NCBI GenBank assembly: GCA_021613335.1
Contig: JAJTWR010000431.1
Location: 1,364,001-1,428,000, forward strand
Direction of reading: 5' to 3'
Source of the DNA: Whitmania pigra
Taxonomy: Eukaryota > Annelida > Clitellata > Hirudinida > Haemopidae
Length of the DNA: 64,000 nucleotides
Shown: piece after piece, positions 24,891 through 34,416 of the stretch
How the letters are laid out: each line of letters starts with the position of its first letter
How positions within the stretch are numbered: the first letter of the stretch is position 1
The notes under the pieces: model-generated
What the model saw: only the letters and a program-made list of their open reading frames with translations
Databases searched by the model: none
What the model was told of the DNA's origin: nothing
Program-made: the position numbers and the translations under genes

Positions 24891-25777
24891 GTTTGCGGAT
24901 AAGCGGATCCTATACAGCGCTCGCCACCCCTTTTCGTGGCGGAGCATTCGACGAAGAAGCGTACGCCAAGCACATCGAGTTTCAACTCGCGAACGGTACT
25001 TCGGGGCTCATCCCCATAGGCACCACCGGCGAGGCCTCGACCATGAATGCCGCCGAGCGGAAACGTGCGGTCCAAGTCTGCGTCGAGGTCTGCAAGCGTC
25101 GGGTGCCAGTGTTCGCGGGCGCCGGGAGCTTCTCGACCGCCGAGACCATCGAGAACGTTCGCGCCGTGCGCGAGGTGGGCGCCGACGGCGCGCTCATCGT
25201 CACGCCCTACTACAACAAGCCCACCCAGTCGGGGCTCGTGGAGCACTACAAGCTCATCGCGAAGGCCCATCCCGGCTTTCCGATCATGGTCTACAACGTG
25301 CCGAGCCGCACCTCCGTCGACGTGCTCCCGGACGCGGTCCGGCGCCTCACCGACATCAAAGAGGTCGTCGCGCTCAAAGAAGCGACGGGCCTCATGCCGC
25401 GCGTCCTCGAAATCTACGAACTCATCGGCGACGCCATCGCCCTCATGACCGGCGACGACTTCACCGTCGCCCCGTTCATCGCCTGCGGTGGTCGCGGGGT
25501 GGTCAGCGTCTCGTCGAATATCGTCCCGAAGTCGATGGCCGAGCTGTGCGCCGCGGCGCTCGCTTCCGACGTGGCGAAGGCCCGCACCATTCAAAACAAG
25601 CTCCAGCCGTTGCACCGGATCTTGTTCGTGGAGTCGAATCCCATCCCCTTGAAGCGGGCGCTGTTCCTCATGGGCCGCTTCGCCGATGAGATTCGCCCGC
25701 CGCTCTTTCCGATGAGCGACGCAAACACCCCGGCGCTGGAACAAGAGCTCCGGCGCCAAGGGCTCCTCGCGAAGTAA
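24887..25777 (+). CDS. dapA: 4-hydroxy-tetrahydrodipicolinate synthase
   Basis: DapA condenses pyruvate and aspartate semialdehyde, the first committed step of diaminopimelate and lysine synthesis. At 296 aa it has the normal length. The Schiff-base lysine is K164 (VVALKEATG), the catalytic triad includes T46/T47 (GTTGEAS) and Y136 (VYNVPSR), and YYNKPTQSG and GDDFTVAPF are conserved. The start overlaps the lysA stop as ATGA. It converges on metH with a 10-bp gap. Confidence 0.97.
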   Translation: MSLRISGSYTALATPFRGGAFDEEAYAKHIEFQLANGTSGLIPIGTTGEASTMNAAERKRAVQVCVEVCKRRVPVFAGAGSFSTAETIENVRAVREVGADGALIVTPYYNKPTQSGLVEHYKLIAKAHPGFPIMVYNVPSRTSVDVLPDAVRRLTDIKEVVALKEATGLMPRVLEIYELIGDAIALMTGDDFTVAPFIACGGRGVVSVSSNIVPKSMAELCAAALASDVAKARTIQNKLQPLHRILFVESNPIPLKRALFLMGRFADEIRPPLFPMSDANTPALEQELRRQGLLAK

Positions 25778-25787
25778 GCCGCGCGCC

Positions 25788-27197
25788 TCAGCCGGTCGCG
25801 AGCGCTGGCACCGTCAATTCCTCGGCCAATACCGGCAAGAGGAGTCGGCGTGCATGCTCGACGGTTATGGAGAGGCGCTTCGCGTAGTCTTCGAGTTGGT
25901 CATTAGCGATTTTGCCGATGCCGAAGTACTGCGCCTCCGGGTGGTTGAAGTAGTACCCGCAGACGCTCGACGTCGGCGTCATGGCGAAATTCTCCGTGAG
26001 GTGAATCCCGGCGGCGCGCTCGACATCCAGCGCCTTGAAGAGCGTTCGCTTCTCGCTGTGCTCGGGGCAGGCCGGGTAGCCCGGCGCTGGTCGGACGCCG
26101 CGGTAGCGCTCGGCGATGAGGTCCACCGGCGAGAGTTGTTCGTGGAGGCCGTAGCCACTCCAGTCGCGTGCGAGCTTGTGGAGGTATTCGGCGAAGGCTT
26201 CCGCCACCCGGTCGCCGAGCGCCTGGACGATGATGGCTGAGTAGTCGTCGCCGCTGTCGCGGAAGCGCTTCGCCACTTCCTCGACGCCGCCGCCAGCAGT
26301 CACCGCGAAGAGGCCCATGTAGTCGGTGCGGCCGGATTCCTTCGGGGCGATGAAGTCGGCGAGGGAAAGGTTCGTCTGACCAGCGGGCTTCTCGCCTTGT
26401 TGCCGCAGGAAGTGGAAGGTGTGGGCGACGGTCTTCTTCGTCTCGTCGGTGTAGAGCTGCACATCGTCGCCGATGCTGTTTGCCGCCCAGAAGCCGGTGA
26501 CTGCGCGCGGCGCAAACCAGCCCTCGCGTTTGATGCGTCCCAACAACACTTGGGCATCGGCGTAGAGCTTCTTCGCGGCGTCGCCGACCCGCGCGTCGTC
26601 CAAGAGCTTCGGGAAGACGCCGGGGATGTCCCAGGCGAGGAAGAAGGGGCTCCAGTCGAAGTAGGGTTCGAGGTCGCTGACGGTGATGTGCGAGATGACC
26701 GTCGGCTCCAACACCGTCGGGCGGGGAATATCGACCTTCGCCCAATTGTAGGTGGCTCGCCGCGAGCGCGCGACTTCGAGCGACAGGAGGCGCCGCCGCC
26801 GTTGGCTTGCGAGGAAGTCTTCGCGGGCGCGCACGTGCTTGGCGGTAATCTCCGCTTCGTAGGGCGCGCGGTCGCCCGACAAGAGGCGCGTCACCACGTT
26901 CACCGCGCGCGATGCGTCGGCCACATGGATGACCGGTCCACCGCTGTAGGCGGGCGCAATCTTCACCGCCGTGTGCGCCACGCTGGTGGTGGCACCGCCG
27001 ATGAGCAGCGGGAGTTCCACCGCCGAGCGCTGGAAGAGGCTCGCCACCGACACCATCTCGTCGAGCGAAGGAGTGATGAGCCCCGAGAGGCCGACCACCT
27101 GTACGTTGTGCTCCTTCGCTTTCGCGAGCACGGTCTCGCCGGGCACCATCACGCCCAAGTCGATGACTTTGTAGCCGTTGCACCCCAACACCACCGA

Positions 27198-27230
<33 letters not shown>

Positions 27231-28463
27231 TTTCACGGTGGCGAGGAGCACCGTGCCTCGGGCCGACGTCGCCGACTGCTCGTTGCGCGCCTCCAAGTGC
27301 GGGGTGAGCCACTGTACCGCTCGCTTCATGACCCGCGCCGACTTCACGACTTGCGGCAGAAACATTTTGCCTTGGCCGAAGAGGTCGCCGACCACCCGCA
27401 TGCCGTCCATGAGCGGGCCTTCAATCACCTTCAGCGGCTCGCCGAGCAAGGCGAGAGCTTCGGCGGCGTCTTCCTCGATGAAGTTGTCGATGCCCTTTAC
27501 GAGCGCGTGCGACAAGCGCTCCTCGACGCCCGCCTCGCGCCAGGCGAGGTCGGCGGTGACCGCGCGCGGCCCGCTCGGCGCGTTGTGCGCGGAGGCGTAC
27601 TTCACGAGTTGTTCGGTCGCGTTCGGGCGCCGGTTGAGGAGCACGTCTTCGACAAGGGTGAGCAGTTCGCGCGGAAGCTCTTCGTACACGCCGAGCATGC
27701 CCGCGTTGACAATCGCCATATCGAGGCCAGCCGCGATGGCATGGTACAGAAACGCGGTGTGCATCGCCTCGCGCACCGGGTTGTTGCCCCGGAAGGCGAA
27801 GGACACGTTGGAAACGCCGCCGGAGACCTTCGCGTGCGGGAGCGTCTCCTTGATGAGGCGCGTCGCCTCGAAGAAGTCCACCGCGTAGTTCGCATGCGCA
27901 TCGAGGCCGGTGCCGACGGTCAGGATGTTCGGGTCGAAGATGATGTCTTCCGGCGGAAACGCTGCCCGCTCGGTGAGGAGTCGGTAGGAGCGCGTGCAGA
28001 TGCGCACTTTGTCGTCGCGGGTCGCCGCCTGCCCGGCTTCGTCGAAGGCCATCACGACGATAGCAGCCCCGTAGCGCCGTGCTTTGCGCGCGCGCGAGAG
28101 GAACTCTTGCTCGCCGTCTTTCAAGGAGATGGAGTTGACGATGCCTTTGCCCTGCAGGCACTGCAGCCCGGCCTCGATGACGGTCCACTTCGAGGAGTCG
28201 AGCATGATGGGCACTTTGCAGATGTCCGGCTCCGAGGCGAAGTGCTGGAGCAAGGTGACCATCGTCGTTTCGCCGTCGATCAGCGCCTCGTCGACATTCA
28301 CGTCGATGATGTTCGCCCCGGCGTTGACTTGTTGCCGAGCGATTTCGATGCAGGTCCGGTAGTCGCCGTTTTTCAACGCGGCGGCGAACTTGGGGGAGCC
28401 GGTCACGTTGGTACGTTCCCCGATGAGGAGGAAGTTCGAAGCGGCAGAACGGGTCGACGTCAT
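25788..28463 (-). CDS. metH: Methionine synthase, folate/cobalamin/activation part (split MetH)
   Basis: The 891-aa protein carries the rest of cobalamin-dependent methionine synthase. It has the pterin-binding domain (about residues 1-300: [27 protein letters not shown]), the B12 cap and Rossmann domain with the cobalamin His in [14 protein letters not shown] (about 414), and the AdoMet activation domain (about 560-891: [15 protein letters not shown]). It accepts methyl from methyl-tetrahydrofolate and regenerates B12, while the homocysteine domain is supplied by the upstream gene. The two starts and stops overlap as ATGA (28460-28463). Combined length (about 1,244 aa) equals a normal MetH. 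Confidence 0.96.
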
Positions 28464-29521
28464 GATTGCACCACCAAGGGCTCAAGCCCCGAAAGCAAAA
28501 ACGCCGTGCTCGGTTGAGGGATTGCCCTCGGTCGAGCGCGGCGAACCGCGTCGGCGATAGCGCGAATGTGCGCAGGGGTCGAGCCGCAACAGCCACCGAC
28601 GATGTTGACGAACCCATCTTTCGCGAACTCTCCCAAGATGCGCGCCATGTCGTCGGGAGTCTCGTCGTAGCCACCCATCGCGTTGGGGAGCCCGGCGTTC
28701 GGGTAACAGCTCACCGGACACTCGGCGATGCGCGCGAGCTCTTGGATGAATGGCCGCATCTGGACACCGCCCAAAGCGCAGTTGAGGCCCACCGAGAACG
28801 GCGAGGCGTGGCGGATGGAGGCGTAGAACGCACCGACTGTTTGGCCGGAGAGCGTTCGCCCGGAGGCGTCGGTGATGGTGGCGGAGACCATCACTGGAAC
28901 CCGGAACCCGAGGTCGTCGAAGCACTCTTCAATCGCGTAGAGCGCGGCCTTGGCGTTCAATGTGTCGAAGATGGTCTCGACGAGGAGCGTGTCGACGCCG
29001 CCGACGAGGAGCGCCCGCGCTTGCTCCCGGTAGGCGTCGACGACTTGCGCCCAGGTGACGGCGCGGAAGTCTGGCCGCTGCACGTCGGGCGAAAGGGAGA
29101 GAGTGCGGTTCAAAGGGCCCATGGCACCGGCGACAAAGCAGGTGCGTCCGGGAGACTTCGCCTCCGCTTCCTCGGCGGCTTTGCGGGCGCAGGCCACCGC
29201 GGCAGAGTTCAGCTCCTCGACCACATGCGAGAGGCCGAAGTCCGCCTGCGCGATGCTGGTCGCGTTGAAGGTGTTGGTCTCCACCATGTCTGCGCCTGCG
29301 GCGAAGTACTCGGCGTGAAAGTCGGTCACCGCCTGCGGGAGCGTGAGGCAACGCAGGTCGCAGTTGTTGCGCAAGTCGCTCGGGTGGTTCTTGAAGCGCT
29401 CGCCGCGCAGTTCGGCGTCGGGAGTGCCGAGCCCCTGGATGAGGGAACCCATCGCGCCGTCGAGAATGAGGATGCGCTCCGCGAGGACAGCTTCGAGGGT
29501 AGAACGAGGATGACGGCTCAT
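28460..29521 (-). CDS. metH: Methionine synthase, homocysteine-binding part (split MetH)
   Basis: The 353-aa protein is the zinc-dependent homocysteine S-methyltransferase domain: [14 protein letters not shown] near the N-terminus, [16 protein letters not shown], the first zinc Cys in GLNCALGG and the Cys pair in [12 protein letters not shown] stand-alone domain of this kind could also use another methyl donor, but tight coupling to the folate/B12 part on both sides argues for a split MetH. ATG 29521 overlaps the stop of the regulator (ATGA), and its stop overlaps the next start. Confidence 0.95.
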   Translation of the reverse strand: MSRHPRSTLEAVLAERILILDGAMGSLIQGLGTPDAELRGERFKNHPSDLRNNCDLRCLTLPQAVTDFHAEYFAAGADMVETNTFNATSIAQADFGLSHVVEELNSAAVACARKAAEEAEAKSPGRTCFVAGAMGPLNRTLSLSPDVQRPDFRAVTWAQVVDAYREQARALLVGGVDTLLVETIFDTLNAKAALYAIEECFDDLGFRVPVMVSATITDASGRTLSGQTVGAFYASIRHASPFSVGLNCALGGVQMRPFIQELARIAECPVSCYPNAGLPNAMGGYDETPDDMARILGEFAKDGFVNIVGGCCGSTPAHIRAIADAVRRARPRAIPQPSTAFLLSGLEPLVVQS

Positions 29522-30435
29522 GCGGCACTCCGGGTACTTCGCGACTGTTTGGTAGCGAGCAGGCAGTAGGGTTGGAAGGGTGACTCGACGCTGCGCGGCG
29601 CTGCGAGGCTCTTGGGGCGACCAAACCCCGCGTGGGCGAGTCGCCGGGAGAGCGCTCCGGGCGTGAAGCCCAGGTGCTCGTGGCCGATGCGGCTGCGCAC
29701 CCACGACTCCTCGTGCGGGAGCAACTCCAGCACCAGCACCCGTCCGCCGTCGCGCAACACCCGCCGGGCCTCGGTGAGCACCCCGTCGATGTCGTCGATG
29801 CAGTGCAAGCTCTGGGAGATGACCGCGAGGTCTGCGGAGTTTTCGGCGAGCGGCAGTGCTCGGATGTCGGCCTCGATAAAGGTCACGTTGGTGAGGTTGC
29901 GGCGCTCCGCCTCTTGGCGGCCTTTTTCGAGCGCCGGGCGGTTCAGGTCGACGGCTTGCACCGAGCTTGCCCAGTGGGCAATTTCGAGGGCGAGGAGGCC
30001 GGTGCCGCAGCCGAGGTCCACGACGGCCATCGGCGGAAGCAAACTGCCGAGTGCCCGCGCCCAGAGTCGCCAAGACTGTCCCGGTTCGAGGAGGCGCTCA
30101 TTCTGGGTCGTCGAGTCGTCGCGGCGGCGCAGGAGTTCCGTCAAGCGGGCGATGTCGCCGTGTTGGTCTGGCGCTTCTTGCGCGAGCTTGATGACCGGCG
30201 CGAGCGGCGATTGGGGGCTCACTTCGAGTTCGCAGTAGGTGAAGCCACCTTGGCGCTCTTCGCGAAGGAGGCCGAGCGCCTTCAGACGCGCGAGATGGTG
30301 GCTCACCGAAGATTGGCCGATGCCCACGAGGGAGACGAGCTCGCTCACGTTGAGGCGCGCCGTCGCGAGGAGGCGCACCAGACGAAGCCGTGTTTGATCA
30401 CCAAGGACCCGAAAGGCGTCCGCGAGCATTTCCAT
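29518..30435 (-). CDS. ArsR-type HTH fused to SAM methyltransferase, SahR-like regulator
   Basis: The 305-aa protein has an N-terminal ArsR winged helix (LADAFRVLGDQTRLRLVRLL, SELVSLVGIGQSSVSHHLAR, residues 4-70) and a class I methyltransferase fold (VVDLGCGTGLLALEI at about 138, DIRALPLAENSADLAV, CIDDIDGVLTEARRVLRDGG). ArsR-family regulators of this fused type control S-adenosylmethionine cycle genes and respond to S-adenosylhomocysteine in some proteobacteria (SahR). The gene is first in an operon with both metH parts, and an inverted repeat lies 7 bases upstream of its ATG, so autorepression is likely. Direct methyltransferase activity is not shown. Confidence 0.85.
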   Translation of the reverse strand: MEMLADAFRVLGDQTRLRLVRLLATARLNVSELVSLVGIGQSSVSHHLARLKALGLLREERQGGFTYCELEVSPQSPLAPVIKLAQEAPDQHGDIARLTELLRRRDDSTTQNERLLEPGQSWRLWARALGSLLPPMAVVDLGCGTGLLALEIAHWASSVQAVDLNRPALEKGRQEAERRNLTNVTFIEADIRALPLAENSADLAVISQSLHCIDDIDGVLTEARRVLRDGGRVLVLELLPHEESWVRSRIGHEHLGFTPGALSRRLAHAGFGRPKSLAAPRSVESPFQPYCLLATKQSRSTRSAA

Positions 30436-30441
30436 AAAGCG

Positions 30442-30459
30442 TATCTACAGGCATAGATA
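30442..30459 (-). promoter_or_regulatory. Inverted repeat, likely operator of the SahR-like/metH operon
   Basis: TATCTA (30442-30447) and TAGATA (30454-30459) form a perfect 6-bp inverted repeat with a 6-base spacer. It lies 7-24 bases upstream of ATG 30435. The size and spacing suit an ArsR-family dimer. Binding here would block initiation or early elongation of the operon whose first gene encodes such a regulator. Confidence 0.5.
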
Positions 30460-30575
30460 TGTCGATGCAAGTTCCAAAAAGTTCTGCCTAGGTCCGCATT
30501 CTTTGGCGGCCTTGCTCCCACCGTGGGGAAGCGAGCACGAGCGGGGTTTCGCGTATAACTATCTGAATTAACTGA

Positions 30576-30590
30576 GATTATTCAATAATC
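30576..30590 (-). promoter_or_regulatory. 15-bp palindrome with overlapping -35-like hexamer
   Basis: GATTATT-C-AATAATC is a perfect inverted repeat around one base, in the 228-bp gap between rimO and the SahR-like gene. Read on the minus strand it contains TTGAAT, a possible -35 with AT-rich sequence 17-18 bases downstream. It may be a second operator or part of the promoter. The remainder of the gap shows no clear terminator for rimO. Confidence 0.35.
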
Positions 30591-30663
30591 ACCGCTTCTC
30601 AAGGCTGCGGATCTTTTGGAAACTCAAGGCCTCGACAGCCGAAACAGCTGCACTGGAGTCGCT

Positions 30664-32013
30664 TTAGGCTTCGAGTATTCGCCCAACCAGGTCGTACTCA
30701 TGGGCCTCGGTAATCTCCACCGGCACAATCTCCCCCGGTCGGGCGCTACCCTCATTGAGGTACACCTGACCGTCGATCTCCGTGGCCTGCCCCTGGTGGC
30801 GGCCGACGAGGAGATGCTCTGTCTCGCTGCTCGCACCCTCGACGAGCACCGGCAGGCGCTTGCCGACGAGTTTCTTGTTCAGCTCCCGGCTGATGCGCCG
30901 TTGGGTGGCCATCACCTCGCGCCAGCGGCGCTGGATTGTGCGCTGGGGAACTTTGCCTTCCATCTCGTAGGCGGCGGTGCCCTCTTCATCGGAGTAGGGG
31001 AACACGCCGAGGCGTTCGAAGCGCATGCGCTTCACGAAATCGAGGAGCACCTTGAAGTCAGCCTCGGTCTCGCCGGGGAATCCGACGATCAACGAAGTCC
31101 GCATCGTGAGCTCCGGCACCCGGGTGCGGAGTTTTTCGAGGAGCTTCACGAAGAAGAGCGAGTCGCGCCCGCGGCGCATGGCGCGCAGCACCGGATCCGA
31201 CGCATGCTGCAGCGGCATGTCGAGGTATTTGACGACCTTCTCCTCAGTGGCCATCAGGTGGATCAGCTCGTCGGAAAAATCTCGCGGATAGGCGTAGTGG
31301 AGGCGCAGCCAGCGCACCTTGCGCACTTTGGTGAGCGCGGCGATGAGCGCTGCGAGCTTCGGCCGCCCCGGCAGGTCGTGCCCGTAGGCGGTGAGGTCCT
31401 GCGCCACCAAGTTGAGTTCCACCGCGCCGCTGTCGGCGAGGCGCTCGGCCTCTTCGACGAGGGCGTCGATGGTGCGGCTGCGCTGCGCGCCCCGGAGCTT
31501 GGGGATGATGCAGAAGGCGCAGCGGTTGTCGCAGCCCTCGGCGATTTTCAGGTAGGCCGTGTAGCTGGGCATCGAGTTGACCCGCGGGGGCGGGATGCTC
31601 GGTGCGGCTTCGGGATCGGGAATGACCGTGCGCGGACTATCCTCGACCGCGAGGAGATCGGCCAAGTGCATGTAGCCGCCGGTGCCGACGAAGTGGTCCA
31701 CTTCCGGCAGCTCGGTGGCGAGCGATTTTCCGTGGCGCTGCGGCAGGCAGCCGGTCACCACAAGAGAGCGACAACTGCCGTTGCGCTTGTGCTCCGAGAG
31801 TTCGAGGATGGTGTCGAGCGACTCCTCAATCGCCGAGGTGAGAAACGCGCAGGTGTTGACGATGATGACTTCGGCGCTCTCCGGCTCGTCCGCAAGCTCG
31901 TAGCCGCGGCCCAACAGCGAGCCCAGCATGGACTCCGCGTCTACCCGGTTCTTCGGGCAGCCGAGGGTGCGCAGGTAGACCCGGCGCCGGGCTTTTGCAG
32001 TGGAGACGAGCAT
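30664..32013 (-). CDS. rimO: Ribosomal protein S12 methylthiotransferase
   Basis: RimO is a radical-SAM enzyme that adds a methylthio group to the conserved Asp of ribosomal protein S12. The 449-aa protein has the N-terminal MTTase domain ([36 protein letters not shown]; Cys residues for one Fe-S cluster), the radical-SAM CxxxCxxC motif in [15 protein letters not shown] (about 150-165), and a C-terminal TRAM domain (KRLPVLVEG through IVPVEIT). GCPKNRVD and the short linker favour RimO over MiaB. It is a single gene with gaps on both sides. Confidence 0.96.
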   Translation of the reverse strand: MLVSTAKARRRVYLRTLGCPKNRVDAESMLGSLLGRGYELADEPESAEVIIVNTCAFLTSAIEESLDTILELSEHKRNGSCRSLVVTGCLPQRHGKSLATELPEVDHFVGTGGYMHLADLLAVEDSPRTVIPDPEAAPSIPPPRVNSMPSYTAYLKIAEGCDNRCAFCIIPKLRGAQRSRTIDALVEEAERLADSGAVELNLVAQDLTAYGHDLPGRPKLAALIAALTKVRKVRWLRLHYAYPRDFSDELIHLMATEEKVVKYLDMPLQHASDPVLRAMRRGRDSLFFVKLLEKLRTRVPELTMRTSLIVGFPGETEADFKVLLDFVKRMRFERLGVFPYSDEEGTAAYEMEGKVPQRTIQRRWREVMATQRRISRELNKKLVGKRLPVLVEGASSETEHLLVGRHQGQATEIDGQVYLNEGSARPGEIVPVEITEAHEYDLVGRILEA

Positions 32014-32058
32014 GCGGCGGAACGTCTATCACGACGTCTGCACTACAGGGGCCTTCCC

Positions 32059-32577
32059 CTAAATATCGAAAACTCCGGGGCCGTGAGCCTTGCGGGGCTC
32101 CGGATCGGGCCGGGGCGGCGATTTGCCATCGAGCATGCGCGCAAGTGTGCGCCGCTGATCCGGGTGAAGGGCGTTGAACACCTCCACGAAGCGAAGTTTA
32201 AAAGCAGCTTTGATTTCCTGAAGCTGCGCCTCCGGCGCCGTGAACGCCGCGTCGATAGCCGCTGGGTCGATGGATTCACCGCGCAGCAGATTCGCGATGA
32301 TCCTCCGGGACTCGCGGGAAGTCTCCTTGAGCGACTTTCCCCGAGACCACAGGTCTTGCAGAGCGGCATCGAGGACCTTGTCTTGGCTCGGCGTGGTATC
32401 GAGGCGGCGATAGAGTCGCCGAGCGAACCAACGGCGGACACCGTGCTCACCTTCGCCACCGCGGCCGCCGCCGCCGATATCGAAGAAGCTTCGACCTCGT
32501 TGCCAAAACGGCGTATCGCTCCGGAAGAGCTTGAAGAGGACCACGACGAAGATTGCGCCAAGGATGAAATGAAACAT
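32059..32577 (-). CDS. Membrane-anchored Spy/CpxP-like periplasmic protein
   Basis: The 172-aa protein begins with one hydrophobic helix (FHFILGAIFVVVLFKLF), then a Gly-rich turn (DIGGGGRGGEGE) and a helical domain with the LHPDQRRTLARML line near residue 135. That fits the LTxxQ motif of the Spy/CpxP/ZraP group. Members bind unfolded proteins or metals in the periplasm and damp envelope stress responses. The C-terminus (PPRPDPEPRKAHGPGVF) is Pro/His-rich. No adjacent two-component system is seen. The family assignment is moderate because only the general helical pattern and one motif are visible. Confidence 0.65.
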   Translation of the reverse strand: MFHFILGAIFVVVLFKLFRSDTPFWQRGRSFFDIGGGGRGGEGEHGVRRWFARRLYRRLDTTPSQDKVLDAALQDLWSRGKSLKETSRESRRIIANLLRGESIDPAAIDAAFTAPEAQLQEIKAAFKLRFVEVFNALHPDQRRTLARMLDGKSPPRPDPEPRKAHGPGVFDI

Positions 32578-32680
32578 AGGCTTTCTCCTACCATGCCATA
32601 CGAACGAGCAGGTTTTGCTTGCAGCAGACTTTCATATGCTCGCCGACAAACGCTACACCTAGGGTAATGCGGTTCTGGCC

Positions 32681-33124
32681 ATGAGAGTAGTGCTGCAAAG
32701 AGTCAGCGAAGCGAAAGTGACTGTCGACGGCCAGGTCGTCGGCGAGATTGGCCCCGGCGCGCTCCTGCTCGTCGGCTTTGGTCATGGGTGCACTGGGGAA
32801 ATCGTGGCGACCATGGCGAAGAAAGTTGCCGAACTTCGGGTCTTCGAAGACAGCGACGGGAAAATGAATCTCTCGCTCCTCGATACCACCCGCGCGGCCC
32901 TCGTCGTGAGCCAATTCACGCTGTACGCAGATACGCGCAAAGGGCGGCGACCGAGCTTCACCGATGCGCTGGGTGGCCCGGAGGCCCGAGAGTTTTATCG
33001 ACGCTTCTGTGAGGAGTTGCGCGGGCATGGCATCACGGTCGCCGAAGGGGTCTTCGGCGCCGACATGGCGGTGTCGCTCGTGAACAGCGGACCTGTGACC
33101 ATTTGGCTGACCAGCGATGGGTGA
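32681..33124 (+). CDS. dtd: D-aminoacyl-tRNA deacylase
   Basis: Dtd removes D-amino acids, and glycine from tRNA-Ala, from mischarged tRNA in the cytoplasm. The 147-aa protein has the usual length and both active-site motifs: [12 protein letters not shown] (about residues 76-87) and the cross-subunit Gly-cisPro segment NSGPVTIWL near the C-terminus. It starts at ATG 32681 and is followed 27 bp later by the DUF4105 gene, likely in one transcript. Confidence 0.97.
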   Translation: MRVVLQRVSEAKVTVDGQVVGEIGPGALLLVGFGHGCTGEIVATMAKKVAELRVFEDSDGKMNLSLLDTTRAALVVSQFTLYADTRKGRRPSFTDALGGPEAREFYRRFCEELRGHGITVAEGVFGADMAVSLVNSGPVTIWLTSDG

Positions 33125-33151
33125 CCGCAGAGAGGTAAGGGAGATACCACC

Positions 33152-34360
33152 GTGCTCGTGACCGCCCTCGCCCTTGCGCTCGCCGTCGCCCCGCCGTGGG
33201 CGGAAGGCCGCAGTCGTCCGGAAGATCTGCAGATTTCGCTCGTGATCTTTGGCCCCGGCCCGACGCTCACCGAATGGTGGGGTCACTCTGCGCTGATCGT
33301 CGAAGACACCCGGCTCCACCAGGAGCGCATCTACAACTACGGGATGTTCAGCTTTGAGCGCGGCTTTGTGAACCAGTTCGTGATGGGGCGCCTGTGGTTC
33401 TGGGTCGAAGACGAGGACCGGGTGGCACAGCTCTTCGCCTTCTATGCTCGCTACCTGGATCGCGACGTTCGGGTATTGCGCTTGAACCTCACCCCGGCCC
33501 AAGCTGCCGCGGTCGCCGAGCGCCTTGCCTGGAATGTGTTGCCGGAGAACCGCGGCTACCTCTACCAGCACTACACCGACAACTGCGCGACACGCCCGCG
33601 AGATATTCTCGACAAGGCTTTGGGCGGCGCACTCCTCGCGGCCACCGCTGGACCTGCGCGCATGACGCTGCGGGAGCACACGCTGCGGTATTCGCACGTG
33701 AGCCCACCGGGGGCGCTGCTCCTCGACTACCTCCAAAATGGGTCTCTCGATGGGCCGCTCACGCAAGCGGGCGAGGCGTTTCTCCCCGACGAATTGGAGC
33801 GACAAGTGCTGCACTTGTCGGTCGTCGGTCCCGACGGAGTGGCGCGTCCACTCGTGAAGGAGCGGCAGGTGCTTCACACCTCGCGACGCCCGCCGCCGCC
33901 GGAGTTTCCACCGGATTGGCGGCTGTACGAATGGGCCATCGGGTTTGGGCTCCTCGTGGCGCTTTGGGTACTGTCCCGGCCAACACTCCTGCAGGGGCGT
34001 CGGCGAATTCTGCTGTGCATATTCGTGCTCAGCATCAGCATTGTCTGCGGAGTTTTAGGCAGCGTGCTGATGTTTCTTGCGGCGGTGACTGATCACCTCG
34101 TCGCGCACCGCAATGAAAACTTGCTCCTCGCCAATCCTCTACACCTTTTGCTCATTCCGGCAGCTTGGCGGCTCCTGCGGCGGGGCGGAAATACCGCCAA
34201 AATCGCCGTCGCCTGGGTGCCTATAGCGCTCACAACTTTCTTCGAATTGGCATGGAAAGTGTCTGGGAATTCAACCCAGGCAAATTGGAATATTATTTCC
34301 ATCATTGGCCCACTGAACCTGCTGGGAGCAATCCTCATCGCAAGACGCAGTCGAAAATAG
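33152..34360 (+). CDS. DUF4105 (Lnb-type N-terminal) membrane protein
   Basis: The 402-aa protein has a signal-like N-terminus, then a DUF4105/PF13387 periplasmic domain (WWGHSALIVED, YNYGMFSFERGF, MGRLWFWVE, ENRGYLYQHYTDNCATRPRD, about residues 40-160). About four C-terminal membrane helices follow (LYEWAIGFGLLVALWVL, ILLCIFVLSISIVCGVLG, ANPLHLLLIPAAWRLL, IISIIGPLNLLGAILI). Proteins of this layout have been linked to lipoprotein N-acylation (Lnb-like transacylases); the His and Cys in the motifs fit a catalytic domain. The start is GTG 33152 with GGGAG upstream. The acyl-transfer function is inferred from the family only. Confidence 0.8.
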   Translation: MLVTALALALAVAPPWAEGRSRPEDLQISLVIFGPGPTLTEWWGHSALIVEDTRLHQERIYNYGMFSFERGFVNQFVMGRLWFWVEDEDRVAQLFAFYARYLDRDVRVLRLNLTPAQAAAVAERLAWNVLPENRGYLYQHYTDNCATRPRDILDKALGGALLAATAGPARMTLREHTLRYSHVSPPGALLLDYLQNGSLDGPLTQAGEAFLPDELERQVLHLSVVGPDGVARPLVKERQVLHTSRRPPPPEFPPDWRLYEWAIGFGLLVALWVLSRPTLLQGRRRILLCIFVLSISIVCGVLGSVLMFLAAVTDHLVAHRNENLLLANPLHLLLIPAAWRLLRRGGNTAKIAVAWVPIALTTFFELAWKVSGNSTQANWNIISIIGPLNLLGAILIARRSRK

Positions 34361-34416
34361 AATTTCGAATGATCAGCTGCCACTTCCTGCGTTGACGACC
34401 AAACTAGAGATCGCTA

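Noticed and set aside
26397..28517. Plus-strand frame of 706 codons opposite metH
   Set aside because: It is antisense to the conserved pterin- and B12-binding domains; its low-complexity Arg/Glu/Val/His composition is typical of a shadow frame.
30616..32667. Plus-strand frame of 683 codons opposite rimO and the Spy-like gene
   Set aside because: It spans two real genes on the other strand and shows no recognisable domain.
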